Of a stretch of DNA of 11,429 bases, positions 4,969-11,429 are shown one piece after another. Under the pieces are notes generated by a model, which worked only from the letters and a program-made list of their open reading frames with translations, did not search any database and had not been told where the DNA came from. Made by a program: the position numbers and the translations under genes. Within the stretch, counting starts at the first letter, position 1. Every line of letters begins with the position of its first letter. The stretch is from Capsulimonas sp. (GTDB lineage: Bacteria > Armatimonadota > Armatimonadia > Armatimonadales > Capsulimonadaceae): NCBI GenBank assembly GCA_025963815.1, contig JAOQAA010000023.1, positions 1 to 11,429 on the forward strand. Reading direction: 5' to 3'.

Positions 4969-7900
4969 GGATCGTGAAGAAAGCAAGGTCTGGCGATCCG
5001 AAGGGCGGCGGCTTTAACGTCTCGGCGTGGAGCATCCAGCATCCATGGGTCGTGGTCTCATTCTATGTGGCGGTCGTGGCGCTGGCTCTGGTGGCGATCT
5101 TTGGCGGCGTAATGCCTCGCCGTATGATGCCCTATGTCGAGAGCCCGATGGTCGGGATCGTCACCATGATGCCGGGGCTTTCGGCGCAGGAGATGGAAAC
5201 GTATCTCTCCAAGCCGATCGAAGAACGCATGACCGACATTCGCGGCGCGCGCTATATCCGGTCCACGTCGCAAGATGGTCTCAGCATCGTTTCTCTGGAA
5301 TTCCCCTATGGGACGAACATGCAGAAGGCGGTCACGGATGTACAGTCGCTGATGAATGCGGTTCAGGCGGATCTGCCGCAGACGGGCGCCAATCTTAAGC
5401 CAAGCTGGGTGCTGCCGATCGATCCGCTGAACATCCCCATTTTGTCGGTGAGCGTGACGGGCGACGCCGACAAGGGCTGGACGCCGATGGCGCTTCGGCA
5501 ATTCGCCGAAAATGAAGGCGTTCGGTCGATCAAGCAGGTGGGGGATGTGCAGTCCGTTGAGATCTACGGCGGGCAAAAGCGCCAGTTGCGTGTCGAAATC
5601 AATCGCGACAAGCTCGCTGCCTACGGCTACTCCATCATGGACGTGCGCGACGCCATCGACAAAAACAGCGTGGCGAAGCCTGCGGGCGTGATTACGGCGG
5701 GGGGCGGCGAGAGTATTATTCGCGTGGCCGATCTCGCGCAGAGCGCGGGCGCAGTGGCGCAGTACCCGCTTGGCTCCAAGAACGGTCAGGTCGTGTATCT
5801 GCGGGATGTCGCGAGTGTGAAGGACGACATCCGCGAGCAGCGCAGCGGATATCACTTCGTCGACGGACAGCGTAAAACCATCGAAGGGCTCGGCAATGAA
5901 TCCGTGGAGATGGCCGTCATCCAAAACCCTGCATCCGGGTCGCCGCCCGTCGTGCAGGCGGTCCAGAAGCAACTCGATCAGCTTGCGGAGGATCACCCCG
6001 GTCTGCATTTTCGTGTGGCCTATGATAACTCGCACTTCGTCAATATCCTGTTCCAAAACACTGCTGAAGAACTGGCTGTCGCCATTCTCCTCTGCGGTCT
6101 CGCCGTAATGTTCTTTCTCGGCAATTGGCGCGGAACGATGATCTCCGTGATCACCATTCCCGTGAGCATGGCGATGGCGATCCTGCTCATGGTCCCTTTT
6201 GGGTTTAGCCTGAACTCTTCCACGCTGATCGGGCTCTTGATTTCCATCGGACGATTGGTGGACGATTCGGTCATCGATATTCACGCCGTCGAACGGCATC
6301 TGGCGATGGGAAAGAAGCCGATCCAGGCGACGGTGGACGGCATCACCGAAGTACGCGTCGCGGTCGCGGCGTCCACGATCATGCTGGTGCTGGCCCTGCT
6401 GCCGCTTGTCTTCTGCGGCGGCATCACGCAGCTGATGTTTGTGGGATTGGCCTATCCGATCATCTTTGGATTGATCGCCTCGTTTTTAGTCTCGCTGACG
6501 CTGACCGCCGTACTGTCGTCACGACTGCTCAGACACGAGCATGTTTCCCAGCGGCGCGGCGCCTTTCAGCGGCATGTGCTTGCGCCTGTCCAGCGCTGGC
6601 TGGGGCGCAAGGAAAGCCGCTATGAGCGCTTGGTGCGGACGCTGCTGCGAAACAAGTTCTCGGTGATCGCCGCGGCGCTCTGCACGATTGTCTTGGGCTT
6701 CGGCTTCTACAACTTTATCGGCTCGGAAATGATGCCGCTTGCCGATGTCGGTCAGGCGTACGGCGTGCTCGAGATGCAGCCGGGAGCGAGCTATGCGCAG
6801 ACCCAGTCCGCGACGGCGGCCTTAGAGAAGATCATTTTGAAGCACCCTGAGATCCAAAAGGTTTCCACGGAGATCGGTGAGGAGCCGGGTGGAACGTATT
6901 TCACAGGTTACGCCATGAACCAGATCAACACCGCCACGATGATGATCACGCTGTCCGATAAGGACGAGCGCCATCACACGGTCTGGCAGGTGATTGACGA
7001 CGTGCAGAAAGAAGCCCTGCGCACGATCCCCAACATCCGACGACTTCAGATCAAGGAGATGGGCAGCGACGTCATGGCGTCCTCGGAGGCGCCCGTCACG
7101 GTGCTTGTCTCTGGGCAGGATCTGAATGTTCTCTCGAAGCTTGCCGGCCAGGTCGCGGACATCGCGCGTCAGACGCCTGGCGCCTCTCAGGTCTCGACCT
7201 CATGGGCCATGGAGAAGCCTTCGTATTTGCTGAACGTGGATGCGCGTCGCGCGGCGGAGGTCGGCCTCACGCCCGCCGATGTCGCGGATCAGGCGTATTA
7301 CGCCATGGGCGGCGCGCTGGCCGACGAGTTTTATCGACTGCCGAATGTTCGACAGGACACCATTAATATCCGCTATCAGGGTGATCAGCGTCGCTCCGTT
7401 TACGATCTTATGCAAATGCCGATCACGGGAAAAGACGGCGTTCAGGTTCCGCTCAAAACGCTGGCGACGGCGGCGCAGCAGCTTGCGCCGACGGTCATCG
7501 AGCACGATGGTCTGCGTCGCACCGTGTCCGTACTGGCATACTATCGCAAGGGCGGGCCGCCGTCGATGGACCTCGCGATGGCGATCATCGGCAAGGCGTC
7601 GGCAAAGCTCAACTTTCCGCCTGGATACTCCATGGAGATGCGCGGCGACATGACGCAGATGATGGATAGCTTCGCACGGCTGCTGCGCGGCTTGGAGATC
7701 GCCGTGCTGCTGATCTTTCTCGTACTGGTCGCCCAGTTCGGCGGACTGCTCTCGCCTTTGCAAATGGTGCTGTCCATTCCGCTGGAGCTGTCGGGGGTGT
7801 TCTTCGGGCTGTGGGTGGCGCATCAGGCGTTCTCCAGCGTCTCGATCATGGCGATCATCGTGCTTACGGGCATGGACATCACCACGGCCATTCTGATGAT

Positions 7901-8249
7901 CGATCAGATCATGCGCCGGCGGCGCGAGCGGTCCGGTCTGCCGCGCGATGAAGCCATCGCTTTGGCGTGCCGCGACCGATTGCGTCCCATCTTGATGACC
8001 TCGCTGATCACGATCATCACGATGCTCCCCGTAGCACTGGCGCCGCGCACGGGGATGGACGCCTACCAGCCGCTCGGTACGGTGATTGTGGCCGGGCTGA
8101 CCGTGGGAACGCTGCTCTCTTTGCTCGTGATCCCAGTGATGCACGCCCTGGTCGACGATCTTGAGAAATGGGCGGCTCGAAAGCTTGGTGGACGTCAGGA
8201 CACCCGCCGCGATGAGACGAAATCGATTTCCGTCAGCGAAATAGGATAA
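4965..8249 (+). CDS. RND-superfamily efflux permease
   Basis: This 1094-residue inner-membrane pump subunit should use the proton gradient to drive periplasmic export. It has the RND duplicated layout. TM1 is at about 28-48 (after SAWSIQHPW), followed by a first periplasmic porter region (about 50-355). A block of TM2-6 around 360-545 follows, then TM7 near 588-608 (NKFSVIAAAL), a second periplasmic region and TM8-12 from about 915 to the end. TM4 carries the Asp pair, Asp433-Asp434, in GRLVDDSVIDIHAVERH, matching the AcrB/HAE proton-relay pair. It differs from AcrB by an Arg at 430 and extra Asp438 and His440. The TM10 Lys of AcrB is replaced in GMDITTAILMIDQ (969-981). It lacks the single-Asp signature of classical CusA-type (HME) pumps, so metal specificity is suggested by its neighbours rather than by its own motifs. 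Its start overlaps the adaptor stop, indicating coupled translation. Confidence 0.95.
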   Translation: MRIVKKARSGDPKGGGFNVSAWSIQHPWVVVSFYVAVVALALVAIFGGVMPRRMMPYVESPMVGIVTMMPGLSAQEMETYLSKPIEERMTDIRGARYIRSTSQDGLSIVSLEFPYGTNMQKAVTDVQSLMNAVQADLPQTGANLKPSWVLPIDPLNIPILSVSVTGDADKGWTPMALRQFAENEGVRSIKQVGDVQSVEIYGGQKRQLRVEINRDKLAAYGYSIMDVRDAIDKNSVAKPAGVITAGGGESIIRVADLAQSAGAVAQYPLGSKNGQVVYLRDVASVKDDIREQRSGYHFVDGQRKTIEGLGNESVEMAVIQNPASGSPPVVQAVQKQLDQLAEDHPGLHFRVAYDNSHFVNILFQNTAEELAVAILLCGLAVMFFLGNWRGTMISVITIPVSMAMAILLMVPFGFSLNSSTLIGLLISIGRLVDDSVIDIHAVERHLAMGKKPIQATVDGITEVRVAVAASTIMLVLALLPLVFCGGITQLMFVGLAYPIIFGLIASFLVSLTLTAVLSSRLLRHEHVSQRRGAFQRHVLAPVQRWLGRKESRYERLVRTLLRNKFSVIAAALCTIVLGFGFYNFIGSEMMPLADVGQAYGVLEMQPGASYAQTQSATAALEKIILKHPEIQKVSTEIGEEPGGTYFTGYAMNQINTATMMITLSDKDERHHTVWQVIDDVQKEALRTIPNIRRLQIKEMGSDVMASSEAPVTVLVSGQDLNVLSKLAGQVADIARQTPGASQVSTSWAMEKPSYLLNVDARRAAEVGLTPADVADQAYYAMGGALADEFYRLPNVRQDTINIRYQGDQRRSVYDLMQMPITGKDGVQVPLKTLATAAQQLAPTVIEHDGLRRTVSVLAYYRKGGPPSMDLAMAIIGKASAKLNFPPGYSMEMRGDMTQMMDSFARLLRGLEIAVLLIFLVLVAQFGGLLSPLQMVLSIPLELSGVFFGLWVAHQAFSSVSIMAIIVLTGMDITTAILMIDQIMRRRRERSGLPRDEAIALACRDRLRPILMTSLITIITMLPVALAPRTGMDAYQPLGTVIVAGLTVGTLLSLLVIPVMHALVDDLEKWAARKLGGRQDTRRDETKSISVSEIG

Positions 8250-8262
8250 GTCGAAGGTACAA

Positions 8263-9630
8263 ATGATGATTGACACTTCCCAGCGATACGTTGGCGCGGT
8301 TCTGATCGCAGCGCTTTTCCTCAGCGGATCCTCGGTGGCGAGCGCCGCAGAACCCGTCACGAGTGCAGCGTCACCCACAGGGGCGATCACGCTTTCCCTG
8401 GCTCAGGCGGTGGCGCTTGCGAATAAGAATAGCCCCGTCGCCTTGCGCCAGCGAGCCGACGCCGCCATTGCCGCCGCAGCGGCGCGGGGCGCGCAGGCGC
8501 AGCAGAGGCCCACGCTGTCCGCGACGGCCTACGGATCGCTTGGTGACTCCAGCAATATCTTGTCGTCTGCGCCTGGAGTGACGCCGCAGAATCTGTTCGC
8601 GGTTCCGCCGCGCGGCTTCGCCGATCAGAACCTGACGCTGATGGTTCCGATCTCGACGGGCGGTAAGATTCGCGGGACAATTGACTTCGCTCAGCGCCAA
8701 GCCGAAGCGGCTTCTTTGATGACCCAAGCGACCCGGCTGACCATCCAGCAGGGCGTGACGGAAGCCTATGCTGCGGTTTTGCTGTCCCATGAGCTGGTGT
8801 CCTCCGCGCAGGCGCGCCTGGATGCGGAGGAAGAACAGGTGCGTATCACGGGCGAGCGCGTGACGGCGGGGCGCTCCGCGCCGGTGGATCTGCTGCGTGA
8901 GCAGGCCGAGGAGGCCGATGCGAGCCAAATGCTGCTTTCGGGCCAAAACGACGAGCAAATCGCGAAGGTGAACCTCAAAGCAGCGCTCGCCATGCCGCAG
9001 GATCAGCAAATCGAACTGTCCGACACGCTCGACGCTTTACTGGCGGCGCGGCCCGATGCGCCGCTCAGTCAGCAGGAAGCGATCCACAAGGCGGAAGATC
9101 AGCGTCCTGAAATTGCGTCCGCACAGCGGCAAGTCGAAGCGGCGCAGGCGGCGGTGGCGTCGGCGAAAGGCGCATATTCGCCGCAAGTGTACGCCGTGGC
9201 GATGGGGGACGCGATGGCGATGCAGGGAGGGGGACGGACCGGCTACACCATCGGCTTATCCGCAAGCTTGCCATTGATAGACGGCGGGCAGCGGCGCTCT
9301 GACGTGGACGGGGCAAAGGCGCGTGTAGACGCCGCGCAGGCGGATGTTCTCAGCATTCGACAGCAAGTGGATAAGGAAGCGGCGTCCGCATGGCTGGCGC
9401 TCCAGACGGCCACGGCGCGTGTGGCGGCGACGGCGACTGGAGTGACCGCCGCGCAGCAGGGGTACGAGCTTGCGGCAATGCGTTACAACGCGGGGAAATC
9501 CGTGGCGGCGGAACGGCTCGATTCGCTTTCGGCGCTGACGCGCGCCAAAAGTACGGAAGCGCAGGCGAAGGCTGACCTGATCGTTGCGCGAGCACGACTA
9601 AACACCGCTCTGGGACATCTCGCGCCATAA
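8263..9630 (+). CDS. TolC-family outer-membrane efflux channel protein
   Basis: This 455-residue protein has a signal peptide (GAVLIAALFLSGSSVASA, cleavage near residues 27-29). Two outer-membrane efflux repeats follow. The first opens ITLSLAQAVALANKNSP (about residues 43-59), a standard TolC/OEP beginning. The second opens near PLSQQEAIHKAEDQRPEIASA (about residues 267-287). Long Ala/Gln-rich helices form the periplasmic tunnel, and short strands such as YTIGLSASLPLIDGGQRR belong to the barrel. Length is normal for the family. Translation most likely starts at the first of two adjacent ATGs, after a GAAGG about five bases upstream. The gene begins 13 bases after the permease stop, so the two are co-transcribed. 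It should form the exit duct for the adaptor and permease. I see no feature that sets substrate specificity. Confidence 0.93.
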   Translation: MMIDTSQRYVGAVLIAALFLSGSSVASAAEPVTSAASPTGAITLSLAQAVALANKNSPVALRQRADAAIAAAAARGAQAQQRPTLSATAYGSLGDSSNILSSAPGVTPQNLFAVPPRGFADQNLTLMVPISTGGKIRGTIDFAQRQAEAASLMTQATRLTIQQGVTEAYAAVLLSHELVSSAQARLDAEEEQVRITGERVTAGRSAPVDLLREQAEEADASQMLLSGQNDEQIAKVNLKAALAMPQDQQIELSDTLDALLAARPDAPLSQQEAIHKAEDQRPEIASAQRQVEAAQAAVASAKGAYSPQVYAVAMGDAMAMQGGGRTGYTIGLSASLPLIDGGQRRSDVDGAKARVDAAQADVLSIRQQVDKEAASAWLALQTATARVAATATGVTAAQQGYELAAMRYNAGKSVAAERLDSLSALTRAKSTEAQAKADLIVARARLNTALGHLAP

Positions 9631-9650
9631 GTATCCGTTACGCCCAGCAA

Positions 9651-9696
9651 AGAAACGACCGCTCCATATCTTTTAAAGAATGGAGCGGTCGTTTCT
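9651..9696. terminator. Bidirectional terminator between efflux operon and convergent gene
   Basis: A 17-bp perfect stem (9651-9667 with 9680-9696) surrounds a 12-base loop. The arms begin AGAAACGACC and end GGTCGTTTCT, so the T-rich part of the terminator falls at the base of the stem on either strand. It lies 20 bases after the channel gene stop and 54 bases from the stop of the opposing minus-strand gene, suited to ending both transcripts. Confidence 0.85.
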
Positions 9697-9750
9697 CATT
9701 ACGCCCTATCGGCGGAATTTGAGTGTGATTGCCGAGGAAATATCTCGAAC

Positions 9751-10161
9751 TTATTCCGCGGATGCGGCGGCCATTTCGGCTTTAGTACGGCGTCGGCGGC
9801 GGGGCTTCGTCGTCTCTCCGCCTGCCAGCGAGGCAAAGAGCACGCCGTCCACTTCTTCAAAGTTCCCCTCGATTGCTTCCGTGAGCGGCGAAAGTCCAAA
9901 TCGCTCAAAGAGTTTCTTAGCGGAGACTTGATGCTGAATCCCGCGTCCACGGCGCGCGAGTTTAAACGCCGTCTTATCGCCGGCCTCGGCGGGAGCAATG
10001 CCGATGACGTTTTTGTCCGAGTCATATCCCAGCTTGACCTGCGTCACGCCATCTGAAATCTTAAAGATTCCCGATTCCGTAATGACGATACTTGACTTGA
10101 CAATCTTATAATCGAATTGCTGTCGCTGGGGTGTTTGAGGTGAGAACCATTCGAGGGCCAT
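9751..10161 (-). CDS. Conserved-looking hypothetical protein with Arg-rich tail, paralogue 1
   Basis: This is a 136-residue soluble protein opening MALEWFSPQ. A first half of probable beta-strands follows (IVKSSIVITESGIFKI, then VKLGYDSDKNVIGIAPAE at about 42-59). Next is a strongly conserved basic segment GDKTAFKLARRGRG (about 61-74) and a helix SAKKLFERFGL. The protein ends in a basic, Ala-rich tail starting KPRRRRRTK. By hand alignment about two thirds of the first 115 residues match the product of the next upstream minus-strand gene. I do not recognise an annotated family. The strand-then-helix order and basic tail suggest a nucleic-acid-associated role, but this is weak inference. AAGGA lies 10 bases before the ATG, and a TATAAT sits at 10210-10215. 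It converges on the efflux operon and shares its terminator. Confidence 0.8.
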   Translation of the reverse strand: MALEWFSPQTPQRQQFDYKIVKSSIVITESGIFKISDGVTQVKLGYDSDKNVIGIAPAEAGDKTAFKLARRGRGIQHQVSAKKLFERFGLSPLTEAIEGNFEEVDGVLFASLAGGETTKPRRRRRTKAEMAAASAE

Positions 10162-10209
10162 ATTTTTTACATCCTTATTTTTTATTCACTTGAGAAAGCG
10201 CCATTGGGC

Positions 10210-10215
10210 ATTATA
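10210..10215 (-). promoter_or_regulatory. Probable -10 box (TATAAT) for paralogue 1
   Basis: Read on the minus strand this is a perfect TATAAT, 48 bases before the ATG at 10161. It sits in the context GGGTATAATGCC, nearly the same as the -10 of the other paralogue. I do not see a good -35 at normal spacing; TTGAAC lies too far upstream (21-base spacer). Confidence 0.5.
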
Positions 10216-10338
10216 CCCAACAATAAAAACGTCATGGTTCAAATTGAGATTATTTTGCAAATATCTGCGCTTATATTTAATTTTGATCCGAAATATTTCC
10301 GGTATAAATGAGAGTATGGAGGAGAGGTATTGTCGATG

Positions 10339-10379
10339 GCGCCGTCACCGAATCGAATTGTCTCGCCTTGTGACGGCGC
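10339..10379. other. 10-bp inverted repeat after the end of paralogue 2
   Basis: GCGCCGTCAC (10339-10348) and GTGACGGCGC (10370-10379) are perfectly complementary and separated by 21 bases. The repeat lies about 14 bases beyond the stop of the upstream paralogue. No T-run follows on either strand, so it is a hairpin or binding site rather than a classical terminator. It could limit read-through from paralogue 2 into paralogue 1. Confidence 0.4.
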
Positions 10380-10392
10380 GCAATCTATCAGA

Positions 10393-10791
10393 TTATTTGG
10401 TTTCTGAGGCGGCGTTTTTGCGTCGTCGTCGTCGGACCGGCGCGTCGCCGCCCATCAGAGAAGCGAAGATCACATCGCCCTCGACTTCGAAGTTACCGTC
10501 GATGGATTTCGCAAACGGAGCGATCATAAACCGCTCAAAAAGCTTCTTCGCCGTGATCTGATGCTGCGCTCCGCGTCCACGTCGCGCAAGTTTGAACGCG
10601 GTCTTATCGCCGGGTTCGGCGGGGGCGATCGCAATCACATTGCGCTCGGCATCATACCCGAGCTTGACGAGAGCTGCTCCGCTCGGGAGCTTATTGAGGC
10701 CCGATTCGGTGATGACAATCGTGGATTTTGCGATTTTATAATCAGATTTCTGCTGCTGAGGGGCTTGTGTTGTGAACCATTCGAGCGCCAT
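10393..10791 (-). CDS. Conserved-looking hypothetical protein with Arg-rich tail, paralogue 2
   Basis: This 132-residue protein has the same plan as its neighbour. It opens MALEWFTTQAPQ, followed by probable strands around STIVITESG and VKLGYDAERNVIAIAPAE, the nearly invariant basic stretch GDKTAFKLARRGRG, a helix AKKLFERF, and a short Arg-rich tail (VRRRRRKN). The stretch GDKTAFKLARRGRG is identical in both copies, while the tails and the region around residues 90-110 differ. This suggests that the core is under constraint and the tail needs only to be basic. AAGGA lies 11 bases before the ATG, and a near-consensus promoter is found upstream. The two genes are tandem in the same direction, with separate promoters. 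I do not recognise a family. A DNA- or RNA-binding role is a guess from composition. Confidence 0.8.
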   Translation of the reverse strand: MALEWFTTQAPQQQKSDYKIAKSTIVITESGLNKLPSGAALVKLGYDAERNVIAIAPAEPGDKTAFKLARRGRGAQHQITAKKLFERFMIAPFAKSIDGNFEVEGDVIFASLMGGDAPVRRRRRKNAASETK

Positions 10792-10847
10792 ATTTTTTAT
10801 ATTCCTTGTGAGATCGCTTTGGATGACGCAGGAAAAGCGTCAGCGGC

Positions 10848-10875
10848 ATTATACCGTCTGAATCGATCCTGTCGA
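10848..10875 (-). promoter_or_regulatory. Near-consensus sigma-70-type promoter for paralogue 2
   Basis: On the minus strand TCGACA (10870-10875) is followed by a 16-base spacer and a perfect TATAAT (10848-10853), 56 bases before the ATG at 10791. Five of six -35 bases match TTGACA. Confidence 0.65.
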
Positions 10876-11011
10876 TGCTGCGGCCTCACAATTTATCTGG
10901 AATATCTTTGAGATGGATCAGGGGTAGCGGTGGATTCGTGTGTATGTATTCGCGAAAAAACTAGCCAATTGTACCCGTTTACATAGATCGTAAGACAGGA
11001 TCAAATGCTTT

Positions 11012-11266
11012 TTACTTCATCTCGATATTATTCCGCTCGCTTTCATATTTAGCCGCATCGAGATGCTCCTGATAAGCCTTTTTCCAAATAAGAAATGCAA
11101 ACGGGGCGACAGGAAAAACGAGGATAAAGACGGCGACCCATATGAGCTTATCCCAGCGTCCTCGAAATGAATCGTCTTCAAACATCATCAACTGAGCGAA
11201 CTGGACAACCCAAACGACCGCGAGAACAAAATACAGAATGACCGTGGCGGTCGGATCGATAAACAT
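11012..11266 (-). CDS. Small two-helix membrane protein
   Basis: This 84-residue protein begins MFIDPTATVILYFVLAVV. Its first membrane helix is at about residues 8-27. A short charged loop follows (EDDSFRGRWDK), then a second helix at about 41-61 (LIWVAVFILVFPVAPFAFLIWKK), and a hydrophilic tail of about 20 residues rich in Glu, Asn and Lys. The second helix, with its VFPVAPFAFLIWKK end, resembles the short membrane domain (PLDc_N type) found in small bacterial envelope proteins, but this is a visual resemblance only. AAGGAAA lies directly upstream at suitable spacing, which supports the start. It is not obviously co-transcribed with the paralogue pair, since about 220 bases with a separate promoter lie between them. 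Confidence 0.75.
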   Translation of the reverse strand: MFIDPTATVILYFVLAVVWVVQFAQLMMFEDDSFRGRWDKLIWVAVFILVFPVAPFAFLIWKKAYQEHLDAAKYESERNNIEMK

Positions 11267-11429
11267 TGGGTTTCCTTCAGCTCAAAGCCCCGGCGTTGTC
11301 CATCAATGTACCCCAAAACAACTTGTGAAGCGGAACAATCCCGAGAAACCCTGCGTCACTAAGGGTGTCGGCGTCTTGCCGAAGCCGCTACGACCTAGCG
11401 TCTTCCGCCATACGCCGATGAAAGTGTAA
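11267..11429. other. Right edge with no supported gene
   Basis: This stretch is upstream of the small membrane-protein gene and should hold its promoter, but I find no convincing -35/-10 pair. An open frame crosses it on the plus strand to the last base, but it mostly overlaps the membrane-protein gene and has no ribosome-binding site. Confidence 0.4.

Noticed and set aside
7200..8390. Minus-strand open frame of 396 codons opposite the permease
   Set aside because: It has low-complexity His/Arg/Gln composition, no ribosome-binding site, and is fully covered by the clear RND permease and channel genes.
11238..11429. Plus-strand frame running to the end of the window
   Set aside because: It overlaps the start of the membrane-protein gene, has no Shine-Dalgarno and its translation shows no recognisable features.

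Overview
The window looks like chromosomal DNA from a diderm (two-membrane) bacterium. A tripartite envelope efflux system is present (membrane-fusion protein, RND pump, TolC-like outer-membrane channel). Most genes have GC-rich codons, and several have recognisable Shine-Dalgarno sequences. The lineage cannot be fixed from sequence alone. My impression is a soil or surface phylum such as Armatimonadota or Acidobacteriota, and this is a weak inference.

Left part (about 1-1915): an accessory-looking stretch with less GC-rich, less clearly coding sequence. It holds a start-less plus-strand reading frame (127-456), a 272-residue minus-strand protein with an LDxxGLYxEAD-type N-terminus, and a short ORF overlapping that gene by an ATGA. 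It ends at a tRNA-Asp(GTC)-like sequence whose anticodon arm, T arm and 3' CCA are intact, but whose 5' acceptor strand does not pair and whose D-loop is too short. A strong intrinsic terminator follows. This is the arrangement expected at the distal (attR) end of an element integrated into a tRNA 3' end, so 1-1915 may be the edge of a mobile element.

Central part (about 1980-9700): a metal-type efflux locus on the plus strand. In order it has a secreted Cys/Met/His-rich protein, a small secreted protein with one copy of a 32-residue CxxC...DPMDGGKL domain, a membrane-fusion protein carrying two more copies of that domain, a 1094-residue RND permease, and a TolC-family channel. The last three genes form a tight operon (4-nt overlap, then a 13-nt gap) closed by a 17-bp-stem terminator. 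The same putative metal-binding module is shared by a free periplasmic protein and by the pump adaptor. This suggests that metal, probably copper or another soft metal, is captured in the periplasm and passed to the pump. It is the most distinctive feature of the window.

Right part (about 9700-11429): three minus-strand genes. Two are tandem paralogues (about two thirds identical by hand count) of unknown function with arginine-rich tails; each has its own TATAAT -10 box in matching context, so the promoter seems to have been duplicated with the gene. The third is a small two-helix membrane protein. The last 160 bases show no supported gene.
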